From NCBI GenBank assembly GCA_963693305.1, contig OY855905.1:30628937-30692936 (forward strand): a stretch of 64,000 bases of DNA, in the 5' to 3' direction. Under the pieces are notes generated by a model. It was not told where the DNA came from and did no database searches. It saw nothing but the letters and a program-made list of their open reading frames with translations. This DNA comes from Meandrina meandrites. Lineage: Eukaryota > Cnidaria > Anthozoa > Scleractinia > Meandrinidae. Each line of letters opens with the position of its first letter. The stretch's first letter is position 1. The position numbers and the translations under genes are program-made. Of the stretch, positions 1 to 9,212 are shown piece after piece.

Positions 1-291
1 AATCATGTGACTACCTATACAAATTTTAGGTATTTTCTTTAGATAGAAATCGGAGAAAAAGCATCTGTAATGTTATCTATAAATTATAATAAAAGGCTTG
101 CATATGCAAGACCACTGGTTATTATCTTGGCTCATCAGTACTGGTTACAGCTTTATTTCTCGAATAGACATATTCCGAATCAGAGCTCTCAATTTTAAAA
201 TACTTAAGCGTCGATGAGATTACGAAAAGCTAGACAAAAAAAAATAACCTAATCAATATCAGTTTTAAGGTATTTAAAAGTACTTGTATTT
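1..291. other. AT-rich non-coding DNA
   Basis: No open frame, repeat or RNA motif that I can support. It precedes a tandem duplication. Confidence 0.5.
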
Positions 292-740
292 AAAAACACC
301 GGCAATTAAAGACAAACTAGAAAGAAAAGTACACTACTCACGTGCATTGGACGTGGTATCCTGATATTATTCCAATATTTTAGCTGGCTAATAAAAAAAT
401 GCTCGTACGGTTTATTGGCATGCATTATTGTCCAGAGTTGCACCGGTCAGTTCGAGCTCATAACTGAACAAACAAAGAAGCCAAAGCCATGTATTATATA
501 TACTAAACACGAAAAACACCGGCAATTAAAGACAAACGAGAAAGAAAAGTACACTACTCACGTTCATTGGACGTGGTATTCTGATATTATTCCAATATTT
601 TAGCTGGCTACTAAAAAAATGCTCGTACGGTTTATTGGCATGCATTATTGTCCAGAGTTTCACCGGTCAGTTCGAGCTCATAACTGAACAAACAAAGAAG
701 CCAAAGCCATGTATTATATATACTAAACACTATAAACACG
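292..740. repeat. tandem duplication, 220-bp unit, two copies
   Basis: The block beginning with GGCAATTAAAGACAAAC at 301 recurs at 521 with only a few substitutions, giving a period of 220 bp. Each copy holds the same landmarks: TTTTAGCTGGCTA, GCTCGTACGG and CACCGGTCAG. The short open frame at 415-603 comes from this repeat and is not a credible gene. Confidence 0.9.
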
Positions 741-1579
741 AGCCGCAGGCCAGTGCCACCTACATTCTCATGGCTAAGTTCTCAAACAACTTGAGTGTTT
801 AATAACAGTATCATATTACATTACCTTGGCCTCTTTTTCTAAGCAACTAGCCACATGTATAGGTGTTTTGCTACTCCCCCTGATCGAATGAGATACTGAA
901 CTTCGCAGGTCAACCCCGAGAATTTTGTCAGCTAGTCCAAACAGTTTGCCGCAACAAATTCTTTTTCGGGAGGAGGAATCAAGGCACGTGCCTTGCCAAA
1001 GAACACAGCATAATTGCCAACGCGCGTGTACCCGTGCCAGTCGATCCAGGTTCATTTTTCAGTTGAGGGACGCTTCTGACGTCCGAAAAGGTCAAACAGT
1101 TTAGCAGCTTGTAAGATGACCTCCACAGTGTTGAAGAAAATATTTTTTCTTTTCTCGTATATACGAGTTTCATCTTTCCTAATGGACGGCAATTCTTTTT
1201 TTTTTTCTTTTTTTTTTAATAAATTCATACCAGCAAAATAAATACATGCAAAAACTAAATGACAAAATGACAGCCGCCCAAATTCTGTCACATTGGACGG
1301 CAATTCGGTGGAGCGGGAAAGGCCTTGAAGATCCAATAAATTGAAGTGAATTTATCGGCTCAGTGAAAAAACTTTGAAATGTATGATGGCATTTTTAATA
1401 TTCCTTTGTTAAACTTTCTTTATTTCTTTTTCTTGCTTACGCTTTTTCTGATTCTTTATTAGGCAGAGAACCCTGACTATAAACCGGCCCCTTATTCCGC
1501 GAATTAAAACAATAACAAAAAGCAAACAAACGAATCAGAAACAATCAGAAATAATATAGTGTGCCAATTTCTTTGACAG
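741..1579. other. non-coding, no gene recognised
   Basis: Several short antisense frames overlap here but none shows a family signature. A short motif GGACGGCAATTC occurs twice (about 1183 and 1294). A poly-T-rich stretch lies at about 1197-1219. Confidence 0.4.
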
Positions 1580-1818
1580 AGTACGACGACACTGCTGACG
1601 CTTGTGCTTTGACAGTGCACAAGGAGTGTGTGCGCTTCTTCGTATCTCTGGTGAAATATCGTAAGATGTGTGAAGATGTCGAGAAGTTTAACAAGTGTTA
1701 TGACTCGTACAGCAAAAGCATCAACTGCAACGCTAAGATAATCCAGAATTACGCAAGCATGGTTGAAGGCGTGGTTCACAGTATTTACCAATTGTGCAAT
1801 AGTGCAGGAGAATTGTAA
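1580..1818 (+). CDS. cysteine-rich terminal exon of an unidentified, probably secreted protein
   Basis: I do not recognise this gene. The frame (open from 1561, stop at 1816-1818) gives about 80 residues with six cysteines in a regular spacing (DAC, KEC, KMC, NKC, NC, LC) and many acidic, lysine and aromatic residues. This composition is unlike the AT-rich shadow frames around it. A splice acceptor (TTTCTTTGACAG) lies just before 1580, so it may be a last exon. The cysteine pattern recalls small extracellular helical Cys-rich modules such as DUF19-type domains, but that is a guess. I could not find upstream exons in the 1.5 kb to the left; they may lie outside the window or the fragment may be a relic. 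Confidence 0.35.
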
Positions 1819-2084
1819 GCGAATATTAAAGGATTTTCGTGGAGTTTTCGTTACAGATCACAATGTGTATGCGATGAAAGTACTGATTTAAAAACCTTCA
1901 ATAAGAGTTGGGAATATAGGGATAAAGTGTCGATAATGAGTTATATACGTTCTCGTATATATGTTCCGCTTGCTTACTTTTGCTTAATTAGGTTAGCGCT
2001 CTCAAAAGTTCTTGTAAATTATTAATTATTTAATTACTTACCCACATTACACGGAAGAGCCCAGCTAAGATGTGTACATGTATT

Positions 2085-2300
2085 CAAGGTCGAATTGGAA
2101 TTTAGAGTGTCGGTTTTTGTGGAGGGAGCCGAAACCGAAGAACACGGAGAAAAGCCCTCGAAGGAAGACTAGAAACAGCAATAAACCCAACCCACATATG
2201 GCAGCGGGCCGCAATCGAACTCGGGCCACATTGGTGGGGGCGAGGGCTTTCAACACTGCGTCAAGGCCCCTGCTCCCTCTTGTTTCTTGTACCCGAATCT
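2085..2300 (-). repeat. tRNA-derived SINE (minus strand)
   Basis: Read on the minus strand the segment has a B-box-like GAGTTCGATTGC followed by a GCCATATGTGGGTTGGG block and an RNA-like tail with TTTCTCCGTG and CTCCACAAAAACCG. This layout is that of widespread invertebrate tRNA-derived SINEs (family knowledge). Two facing ORFs over the same interval are shadows of the repeat. Confidence 0.5.
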
Positions 2301-2335
2301 TCTCTCTCTTAATTGAGAGAAAAGATCTTCTGAAA

Positions 2336-2855
2336 TCGACTTCAATCGGTAGCACGATGAGCGATAAACGAAATACTCCCTGGCACAAAATTTCAGTATG
2401 TTTTTAAGTGGCATTACCATTGTAAGTAATGAAACACAGGCACGCAGTTTTATAGGGCTGGGGGGAGACATGGCACCGGAGGGGCTTTTGAAGGTAGGTA
2501 ACAGAGGTTTTCTGTTCAAATGTCATACCACAAGCCATTTATGGATAATCTAAAAGGTCACTAAAACGTCAATAATATTTCATTACAAAGTCACTAAAAT
2601 CGAATTCGATCGGTAGCACAATGAGCTAGCGATAAACAAAATACTCCCTGGCGCAAAATTTCAGTTTTTTTCAGTTTAAGTATTTTTATAGACTTTGTAG
2701 AGGGCTGAGGGGAGGCAGGGAACCGGAGGGGCATTTGAACTTAGCTAACAGCGGTTATCTGTTCAAATGTCACACCACAAGCCATTTATGGATAGTCTAA
2801 AAGATCACTAAAACGTCAGTAATATTTAATTTCATTACAAAGTCACTAAAATGAT
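2336..2855. repeat. tandem duplication, about 250-bp unit, two copies
   Basis: The blocks AATCGGTAGCAC...AATACTCCCTGGC, GGCACCGGAGGGGC / GGAACCGGAGGGGC and ACAAGCCATTTATGGATA...CACTAAAACGTCA occur in the same order in 2336-2598 and 2606-2850. The copies differ by substitutions and small indels, so the duplication is older than the 220-bp one at 292. Confidence 0.85.
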
Positions 2856-3397
2856 CAAAAGGCTCCCACTATGGAAAGACAATTCCCGTCAAATCTCCCC
2901 ACCCCACCGGCTTGCCATCAGTAGGTGTATAAAGTTTACTTGCAAAAATTTGTATATCATTGTATCAATCTGATTCTTTTAGTGGAAGTGCTGCGTCAAC
3001 TTAATTCGAGAAAATTCCTTCCTGGTTCGATATCTTCAGTTTACCACGGTTTTTGGTTTAATTACCATAAGGAAATCGAACAATATGGCAGTCCTGTACT
3101 TGTGTAGAAGCTTTGAACGAGCAAGTTTCTGTTGGGAGGCAGATCTGGAGAAAAGCCTAGTCTAGCTAGGCAGTTGTACAATTCCGTTTCACTTTTAGAT
3201 CAATCGTTGCATCCACCACGGTCTTTATAAGTTTTAATATGTTAAATATGTTGAGAAAATTTGTGATATGTAAAAGACATGACGTCATCAATGTGATACA
3301 TACACAGTGTTCATAGCACCTAAACTAGTCAAAGGTTGGGTTCACAACCACGTTCCCTTTCCGCGTTTCCGTCCTCGGTCTTTGGTCCTCGGTCCTC
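2856..3397. other. non-coding spacer
   Basis: No supportable gene. A 60-codon + frame (2925-3107) has no family features. This is the 3' flank of the antisense GPCR pseudogene. Confidence 0.4.
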
Positions 3398-4424
3398 TTA
3401 CGCAAGTTTTTCCCCTGGTATGGTATGTTCCACATTTCTCCTTCGAGTTTCAGTCCGTTTGTTTTTTGTTCTTGCCTGCATTAAAACTTTTCTAAGGCCT
3501 TTTTGAAACTCTGCATTGAAAACAACATAAATAATGGGGTTCATTGCTGCATTTACATGAGAAAGCCAAAAGAAGAAAAATGGAATAGACGCGGGAAGTT
3601 TACAGTATGTAGGAAGTCCAAAAACGGACAGCAAATGGTTTACATGGGCAAACAACCAACAAAATGTAAACAAGGAAACATTCACAACTAACAGCTTATA
3701 AATCTTTCCGTTCCGCTGGTCTATCCTAGCTTGTGTTTTACTATCACCGCTAAGTTCCAGGTTCCTTAAAGTACGACCAATCATGACATTTATTGTTCCT
3801 ATTCCAATCAAGGGAATAGCGTAAGTCAAAAAAACCTTGACGCACTCTTCCAGTTTGCTGTAAAACAAATGTCTGTCTGAATCGTCACTCCAGGCCGAAT
3901 AACATTTAGATATGCCATCTATCTCTCTTCTGAGCCGTCATCTTGTATAAATAAGGAGAAGCAGATATGGCGGCTATTGTCCAGCTTAAGGCAATACTTC
4001 TTTTCACCGCAGGTCTGGTCATCGGCTTCTTAAGGAAATGAGAAATTGCCCAATATCGGTCAACAGACATAATCACCAAAGTAGAGATCGAGAGAACGAT
4101 GGACATTACGAAAACAAAATAAACCAGTTTGCATGAAATTTTTCCAAATAACCCTGGAATCCACTTTTGACCAACAAAGGCGAAGGAAACAGCCAGTGCA
4201 GCCGAGCTGCACACCTCAATAATGTCTGCAACAGCCATGTTTATGATTAGGAGGTTAAATGAGGTTCGGCCAAGGGTTTTGGATGTATGTAGAAGAAAAA
4301 CAACAGCAATATTTCCAATGCATGCTCCAACTAATAAGATAACATATTAAGCGGTCGTTAGAGAAATTTTGGTGTTGAAGCTTGGGTTGAGAACACCACA
4401 GGAATCGTTTGATACTTTGCCCAT
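3398..4424 (-). pseudogene. class A GPCR pseudogene, relative of the + strand cluster
   Basis: Read on the minus strand this is a relative of the receptors at 19985, 30269 and 38226. It starts with an ATG at 4424 directly after a splice acceptor (TTTTTTCTAG, then AT and ATG), the same arrangement as the others. Visible landmarks are the TM2 NMAVAD box, ECL1 WIPGL, TM3 SVDRY, TM4 W, FCWLF in TM6 and NPIIY in TM7. Two lesions break it: a TAA at 4347-4349 (codon 26) and a frameshift in the second extracellular loop near 3885-3925, after KMTAQKR. The C-tail is unlike the FDTKL ending of the relatives. The damage is limited, so inactivation looks fairly recent, and an error in the assembly remains possible. 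Confidence 0.9.
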
Positions 4425-5073
4425 ATCTAGAAAAAATAACAAATAAAAAAAACCAAACACACAAAAAGTTACACCTACTGCACGTTCGTTAAATTTGAAT
4501 TACAGTTAAGAGCAACGAAGATATATACTATATATATATTATATACCGTCGACTAATTTAACATGCATACTTTTAGAAGGGTTGGAGTTTACTGAAAACC
4601 AGCTACCCAGCATGTAACGCTATGAATATACTTATAATCAGAAACGTAACCGAGCTAGCAAAGCGTCTGCCAAGTTTCTGTCGGACATTAACTGAATAAC
4701 TAATTTACATGTACGAAGTTGTTTGAAAGTTATTAAACGGCATTCTCAGTTGTTTATTAAAAATAGTCGCTCTGCAGGAAAATTACTAGCATTTACACTA
4801 AGAACTACGTCTATACTTATACCTTAATTTACCATCTTTAAAATAAACGCTCTTTCAATATTCTTACACGAGGAAAAAAGTATTTTTCAAAAAACGTCTT
4901 ATACGTCTAGTCCAGACAAAGAAAGTAACGGCGTTCTGACAGATAACTTCCGCGTTCGTTTTGCTATCAACGATCCGGTGGCAGCAAATAAATATCACAA
5001 CTGAGTAGAAAATAAGAACTGCTGATCTTTGTTTATTTTTAAGAAATCAAAGGCTTTTTCTAGTAAAAGAGCA
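4425..5073. other. AT-rich non-coding DNA
   Basis: The probable 5' side of the antisense pseudogene. A TATA-rich patch lies at about 4527-4547. No gene is recognisable. Confidence 0.4.
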
Positions 5074-5683
5074 AACAATAAAGATTAGCGAAAAAACTGA
5101 GCAACGACGTTTCGGTGTCATCCTGGCACCATTTTCAAGTTAAAAAATTTGTGCGAAAAGTAAACTAATTTATACTAATGGTGGAGGTGCGAAATCGAAT
5201 AAATTAAGATTAAAATAGCTGTTCAGTGTTCATGTTCATTCCAGTGAGGTGTCAAACACTGGTATGAGTGCAGTGTCTGTTCAAAGCCTTGAGCCAAAGC
5301 CTTGTTCAAAGAGTTGATACAGTTGGTGACCTGACTAACAACTTTAAGATCCTAAAGAAATGTCAGGGAAAGTTCGATTGCTTGATCCACGAAATGTTGT
5401 GGATTCGCAAGAAGAAACCGAGCCTTAACACTCAGTCAGACTCCATTCGCGCAAAAGTATTTGTTTAGGCTTTGAACAGACACTGCACTCATTACCAGTG
5501 TTTGACACCTCACTGGAATGAACATGAACACTGAACAGCTATTTTAATCTTAATTTATTCAATTTCGCACCTCCACCATTAGTATAAATTAGTTTACTTT
5601 TCGCACAAATTTTTTAACTTGAAAATGGTGCCAGGATGACACCGAAACGTCGTTGCTCAGTTTTTTCGCTAATCTTTATTGTT
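5074..5683. repeat. long inverted repeat built from a Penelope-like element 3' end
   Basis: Arms 5074-5288 and 5469-5683 (about 215 bp each) are reverse complements with only a few differences (for example one indel in the ACTGGTA(A)TGAG block). The 180-bp centre holds the C-terminal coding end of a Penelope-like element, and the right arm is its 3'UTR. Each arm carries a degenerate hammerhead-like string (CTTGAAAATGG...CCGAAACGTC). Confidence 0.85.
5268..5468 (+). pseudogene. C-terminal fragment of a Penelope-like/GIY-YIG retroelement ORF
   Basis: The frame ends KFDCLIHEMLWIRKKK then PSLNTQSDSIRAKVFV and a stop at 5466-5468. This ending is characteristic of retroelement proteins with a terminal GIY-YIG nuclease (family knowledge: a 'CLIxEMLxI...LNxQSDSIRAK' tail). 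Only about 35 codons of true coding remain. The rest of the frame to the left belongs to the inverted repeat, so this is a truncated relic. Confidence 0.65.
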
Positions 5684-6823
5684 AACTGTATTTCCAAATT
5701 TAATCTTATAAAAAAAGAGCAAACAAAAAAAAATTCTTCTCTTTTCTTGAGAAATCTCTTGCACTACGGAAATAATAAAGGAGAGGGGAATGTTAGGCTT
5801 GCAGATCTTATCCTGCTACATGTGTAGCTTGGCGGCAGTCGATGAGAGTTTATCGTCATCTCTTGGGAACTCTCTGCACTTTTTTTAGATATGATGTATT
5901 TTAGAAATATAACTTTGGTTACCGTATAATAAAATGTTAAGTGCTGATGCAATAAAGGCTGTATATATTTCTAAGCAACCCCAAATAAAACAACGTACGA
6001 AACTACTTACTTGGCCTGTACGAAACAATGTCTGGAACTATTTTTGGCTGGGCGGGCGCTTCCCTGGCTAACTGGGTTAAAAGTCCGTACAAATAAAGAA
6101 AAAATAATTGTTACTGTAGGTGTTTTCCATCAGGCTGTTTGGTTCTGGGTTGGACAAAGAGCGAATGTTCAAACTGGGGTATCGAATGACATCTCCCGTA
6201 GTTAAACAATTCAAATAGAGATGTTCTATGACAAAGTAATGTGACAGTCGAGATCAAAATTAAGAGAGCTGCGTGCATCTGCCTTGTTGAATTCAGATCT
6301 CATAAAAAACAAATTTTGCGAGGTATTCGTAACCAGTAATACTGGACTATTGAAAGAAGAATAATGAGAGATCATAAGTAAGTAATTTTATCAAAGATTA
6401 GGAAAAAACGGCCAGGAAAAGAAAATTCGTTTACGCAAAAAAACAAAACAAAAAACAAATGATCACCTGCTGTCTATTTTAGAACTTTAAAATTGTTTTG
6501 GGGAGCTATCAAGAAAACCAACTGATTAATTCAGCCTCTCAGCCCGCACTTTAATTTCAGTTAAGATCATAGAATAAGTTCTATGTGCATGCCATTTCAA
6601 GATTGTCAAAAATATTTATACAAAATATATTTATAAAAAAAACATAAGTTTAATAAATAAAATTATATTAATGTTTTAAAATGTTAATTTTCTAGGCAAA
6701 GGGTTCAATTCAACTTCACAAGAGACAAATTAAACCCATGGATGTGCAGCTGCTTTGTTACAAAACCCATGATCATTATAATTATCAGAAATTTTGCCCC
6801 ATGTTCTAATCCCGTATTACGAA

Positions 6824-6862
<39 letters not shown>

Positions 6863-7032
6863 ATTCAAACAAACAATATCTAGCAAAAGTGAAAGTTACT
6901 GTACTTCGCCCAAAACTGCAATTTAAAGAATAAGCTTACCTCAATCGAATCCACGACCCTGCGGACATAATTATTTTTATCCGTGCATCTATTTTCGGAT
7001 TTTCGGTTTGTTGTGCCGGCGTTTCGTGAGTG
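5684..7032. other. AT-rich non-coding DNA
   Basis: Short unsupported frames only. It includes a small (AAAT)n tract at about 6823-6862. Confidence 0.45.
6823..6862. repeat. (AAAT)n microsatellite
   Basis: About ten uninterrupted AAAT units. Confidence 0.95.
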
Positions 7033-7243
7033 AGTGAGACGAACTCAACCGGGGCCACCCAACGATTTCTAGCCAATCAGAAGATAAGCTGAGAACAAAA
7101 GAATAAGAGTTCGTTGATCAGCAGTTGACTTTGCCCCTTACTGTGATTGGTCTGCTGATGAAGAAAGCCCAATTATTTTGTTCTAAACTGGTCTTGTGAT
7201 TGGCCAAAAAACTTTGGGTGGCCCCGGTTGAGTTCGTTTCACT
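7033..7243. mobile_element. small TIR element (MITE)
   Basis: Terminal inverted repeats of 29 bp lie at 7033-7061 and 7215-7243 (core CAACCGGGGCCACCC / GGGTGGCCCCGGTTG) with one mismatch. Length is 211 bp with no coding capacity. A target duplication is not clear. Confidence 0.8.
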
Positions 7244-7377
7244 GTAAAAACTACAACGTTTTATTGCGACCTTGCAAACAGATGGTAGCTCGAAACATCC
7301 CATAATGGTAGACTATCCTCATAAGGTAACGGCTTCCGGTTCCGGTACAGCAAAGAGATATATTACTTGCGACTAGC

Positions 7378-7620
7378 TCAGACCACCTTTTCCAGCAGTT
7401 TCGCGTCACGCCGCAGGATTTTTCTTAGGACGGGGTGCACCACATACGTTTTTAACAGAACACCAGTTGCTGGGATTGTGACGCTTTCTTTTTCGGCAAA
7501 ACAAAGCGACGACTGCATGACAGAAAGGTCGAGCATTTTAAAACCCTTACGCAAGTGGGTCACACCTCCGCTGTTGCTGATCACGCAATCTCCACCGGCC
7601 ACAACATCAAATGGGACCAT
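7378..7620 (-). CDS. unassigned 80-codon open frame
   Basis: Not recognised. The minus-strand frame begins MVPFDVVAGGDCVISNSGG and ends AKLLEKVV. It has balanced amino-acid composition, is more GC-rich than its surroundings and sits beside an ETS-like CCGGAAG string at about 7335. A + strand frame of similar length overlaps it, so either or both may be chance. No flanking splice sites fix its limits. Confidence 0.2.
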   Translation of the reverse strand: MVPFDVVAGGDCVISNSGGVTHLRKGFKMLDLSVMQSSLCFAEKESVTIPATGVLLKTYVVHPVLRKILRRDAKLLEKVV

Positions 7621-7838
7621 TTCGAGGTCTTAGCCAGTGGACGTTGTGATTTACATTGTAAAATAAAAAAAAAACATTGTTTATACGAGACTTAAAACCC
7701 AACCTTAATGACAATGTTGGCAGTGAAAAGCTGTGGCTCTATTAGCTCTCACTTTATTTTTTTCATTATTGCTTAATTAGTTACCAGTACCTTGCTTTGT
7801 ATTTTTAGGTTTTAAATCTTTCTTTTTTTGTAACCGTC

Positions 7839-7878
7839 ACTTCTGAAGATGCGTGCTGTAGCATGCGAAACGTCAAGT
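7839..7878 (+). ncRNA. hammerhead-ribozyme-like motif
   Basis: The order is ACTT (7839-7842), core CTGAAGA (7843-7849), one extra T, hairpin GCGTGC-TGTA-GCATGC, GAAA (7867-7870), CGTC, then AAGT (7875-7878). ACTT and AAGT can pair as stem I. ACGT gives the minimal two-pair stem III seen in retroelement-linked hammerheads, with cleavage expected after C7874. The single base between the core and stem II departs from the textbook fold but recurs in the motif at 26937. Confidence 0.5.
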
Positions 7879-8732
7879 AAATTTTAGATTATTTTTCAAA
7901 CCATGCGTAGTTCATGTGTTATGTTTGTTGCCGCTGTCTGCATTTTATTTCTCGTTAAATTGGAATGGTCAAAGAACAAGAGTATTTAGAATACCAGTTG
8001 GGGGGGGGGGGGGTACGCACCCCCTACACCCACCCCCTTCATCTACCCCTGTGAGTACTCAGAATCATGAACCTCTGTCCCAGTCAGCCTCTGCTAGTTT
8101 CGATGCCAATGAAATTATGAAAATTGTATGGTACAGTGAAATCTTATTGCTAGTACATAGTGCATTGCCGTAAGTTATGTTACTGAAACTGTAGCTGTGT
8201 TTTTACCTTTAGCAGTTTCAGGTGACATGCTCGCGTGAAATATAATAACGAAAGTCCCGTATGTCAACAAAAACAAAGGCGTGGCTAACTAGGGTCCGTT
8301 AAGGTGGTCAGTCGTAAAACCTTCGCCTGTTCGTTTCTTCCAGGGCTGTCAGCTAGCTTTGAATGAATTTCAAACAATTGCATGGTTATTCAGTGTAATG
8401 TTTAGGTTGACGGTTTGTTGTTTTTGTTTAAGAATGGATTGCAATGACGTATTCAGTCCCATTCGGTCTGGTTATGTATGCTTTATGGATCATTTAAAGT
8501 GCTACTTTGATCAAATTCCACTGTAAATAGGCGTTCTCCATTTTAAAATACCTGTATTAGTTCCGGAGATAATTAGCATTTAAAAATTTGTAAAATATGC
8601 AAATTATGTGACTGATGACGTCGTTTACTCAACTCAATTTTATGTCAAGTATAAACATACAGCTACCTTGGCCAATTTACTGCAGACCAGTGAAACTTGG
8701 CAGACTAATAGTTCTACAGGGGACACACTTGC
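7879..8732. other. non-coding DNA with poly-G tract
   Basis: No gene seen. A G-run of about 13 lies near 8000, followed by C-rich sequence. Confidence 0.4.
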
Positions 8733-8738
8733 GGTTAC

Positions 8739-9206
8739 CAGGGTTGGACGTTAGCGCTCGCCCACTCGCCCAGGCGAGTGTCAAAACTGTCGGGCGAGTA
8801 CAGATCACCGATCACTCGCCCAGTTTTGCGAGTACGATTTTCAGCTTGAGAACATCTTATTCAAAACAAGCGTAACTTTCTACTTTCCACTTTAAAATAA
8901 TCTACACTGTCCACAGCAAGGGTTCGCAAACATGCAAAAGTAGCTTCGCTTAGTAATCGTTAAATGATAAAGAAACCTTGAAAATGAATTGAGAAACTCA
9001 ACGGAAGGAACAGTGTCAAGCATGAATAAAAATGAATGTTGGATATTTTATGTTCGTGGGCGGAGGAGAGAGAGGGGGGCGGGTAATGTTTTCTGTGTTT
9101 GTGTGGAGCTAGGAGACTAGGCGAGTGAAAAATTATCTGGGCGAGTGCAAGTTGAAGGTCACTCGCCCAAATGGCGAGCGCTCCAAAATTTTAGTTTCCA
9201 ACCCTG
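8739..9206. mobile_element. non-autonomous TIR DNA transposon with GGCGAGTG subterminal repeats
   Basis: The ends are CAGGGTTGGA... and ...TCCAACCCTG. The flanks carry a 6-bp direct duplication GGTTAC (8733-8738 and 9207-9212). Multiple CTCGCCC/GGGCGAG copies lie near both ends in inverted orientation. There is no transposase coding. Confidence 0.8.
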
Positions 9207-9212
9207 GGTTAC

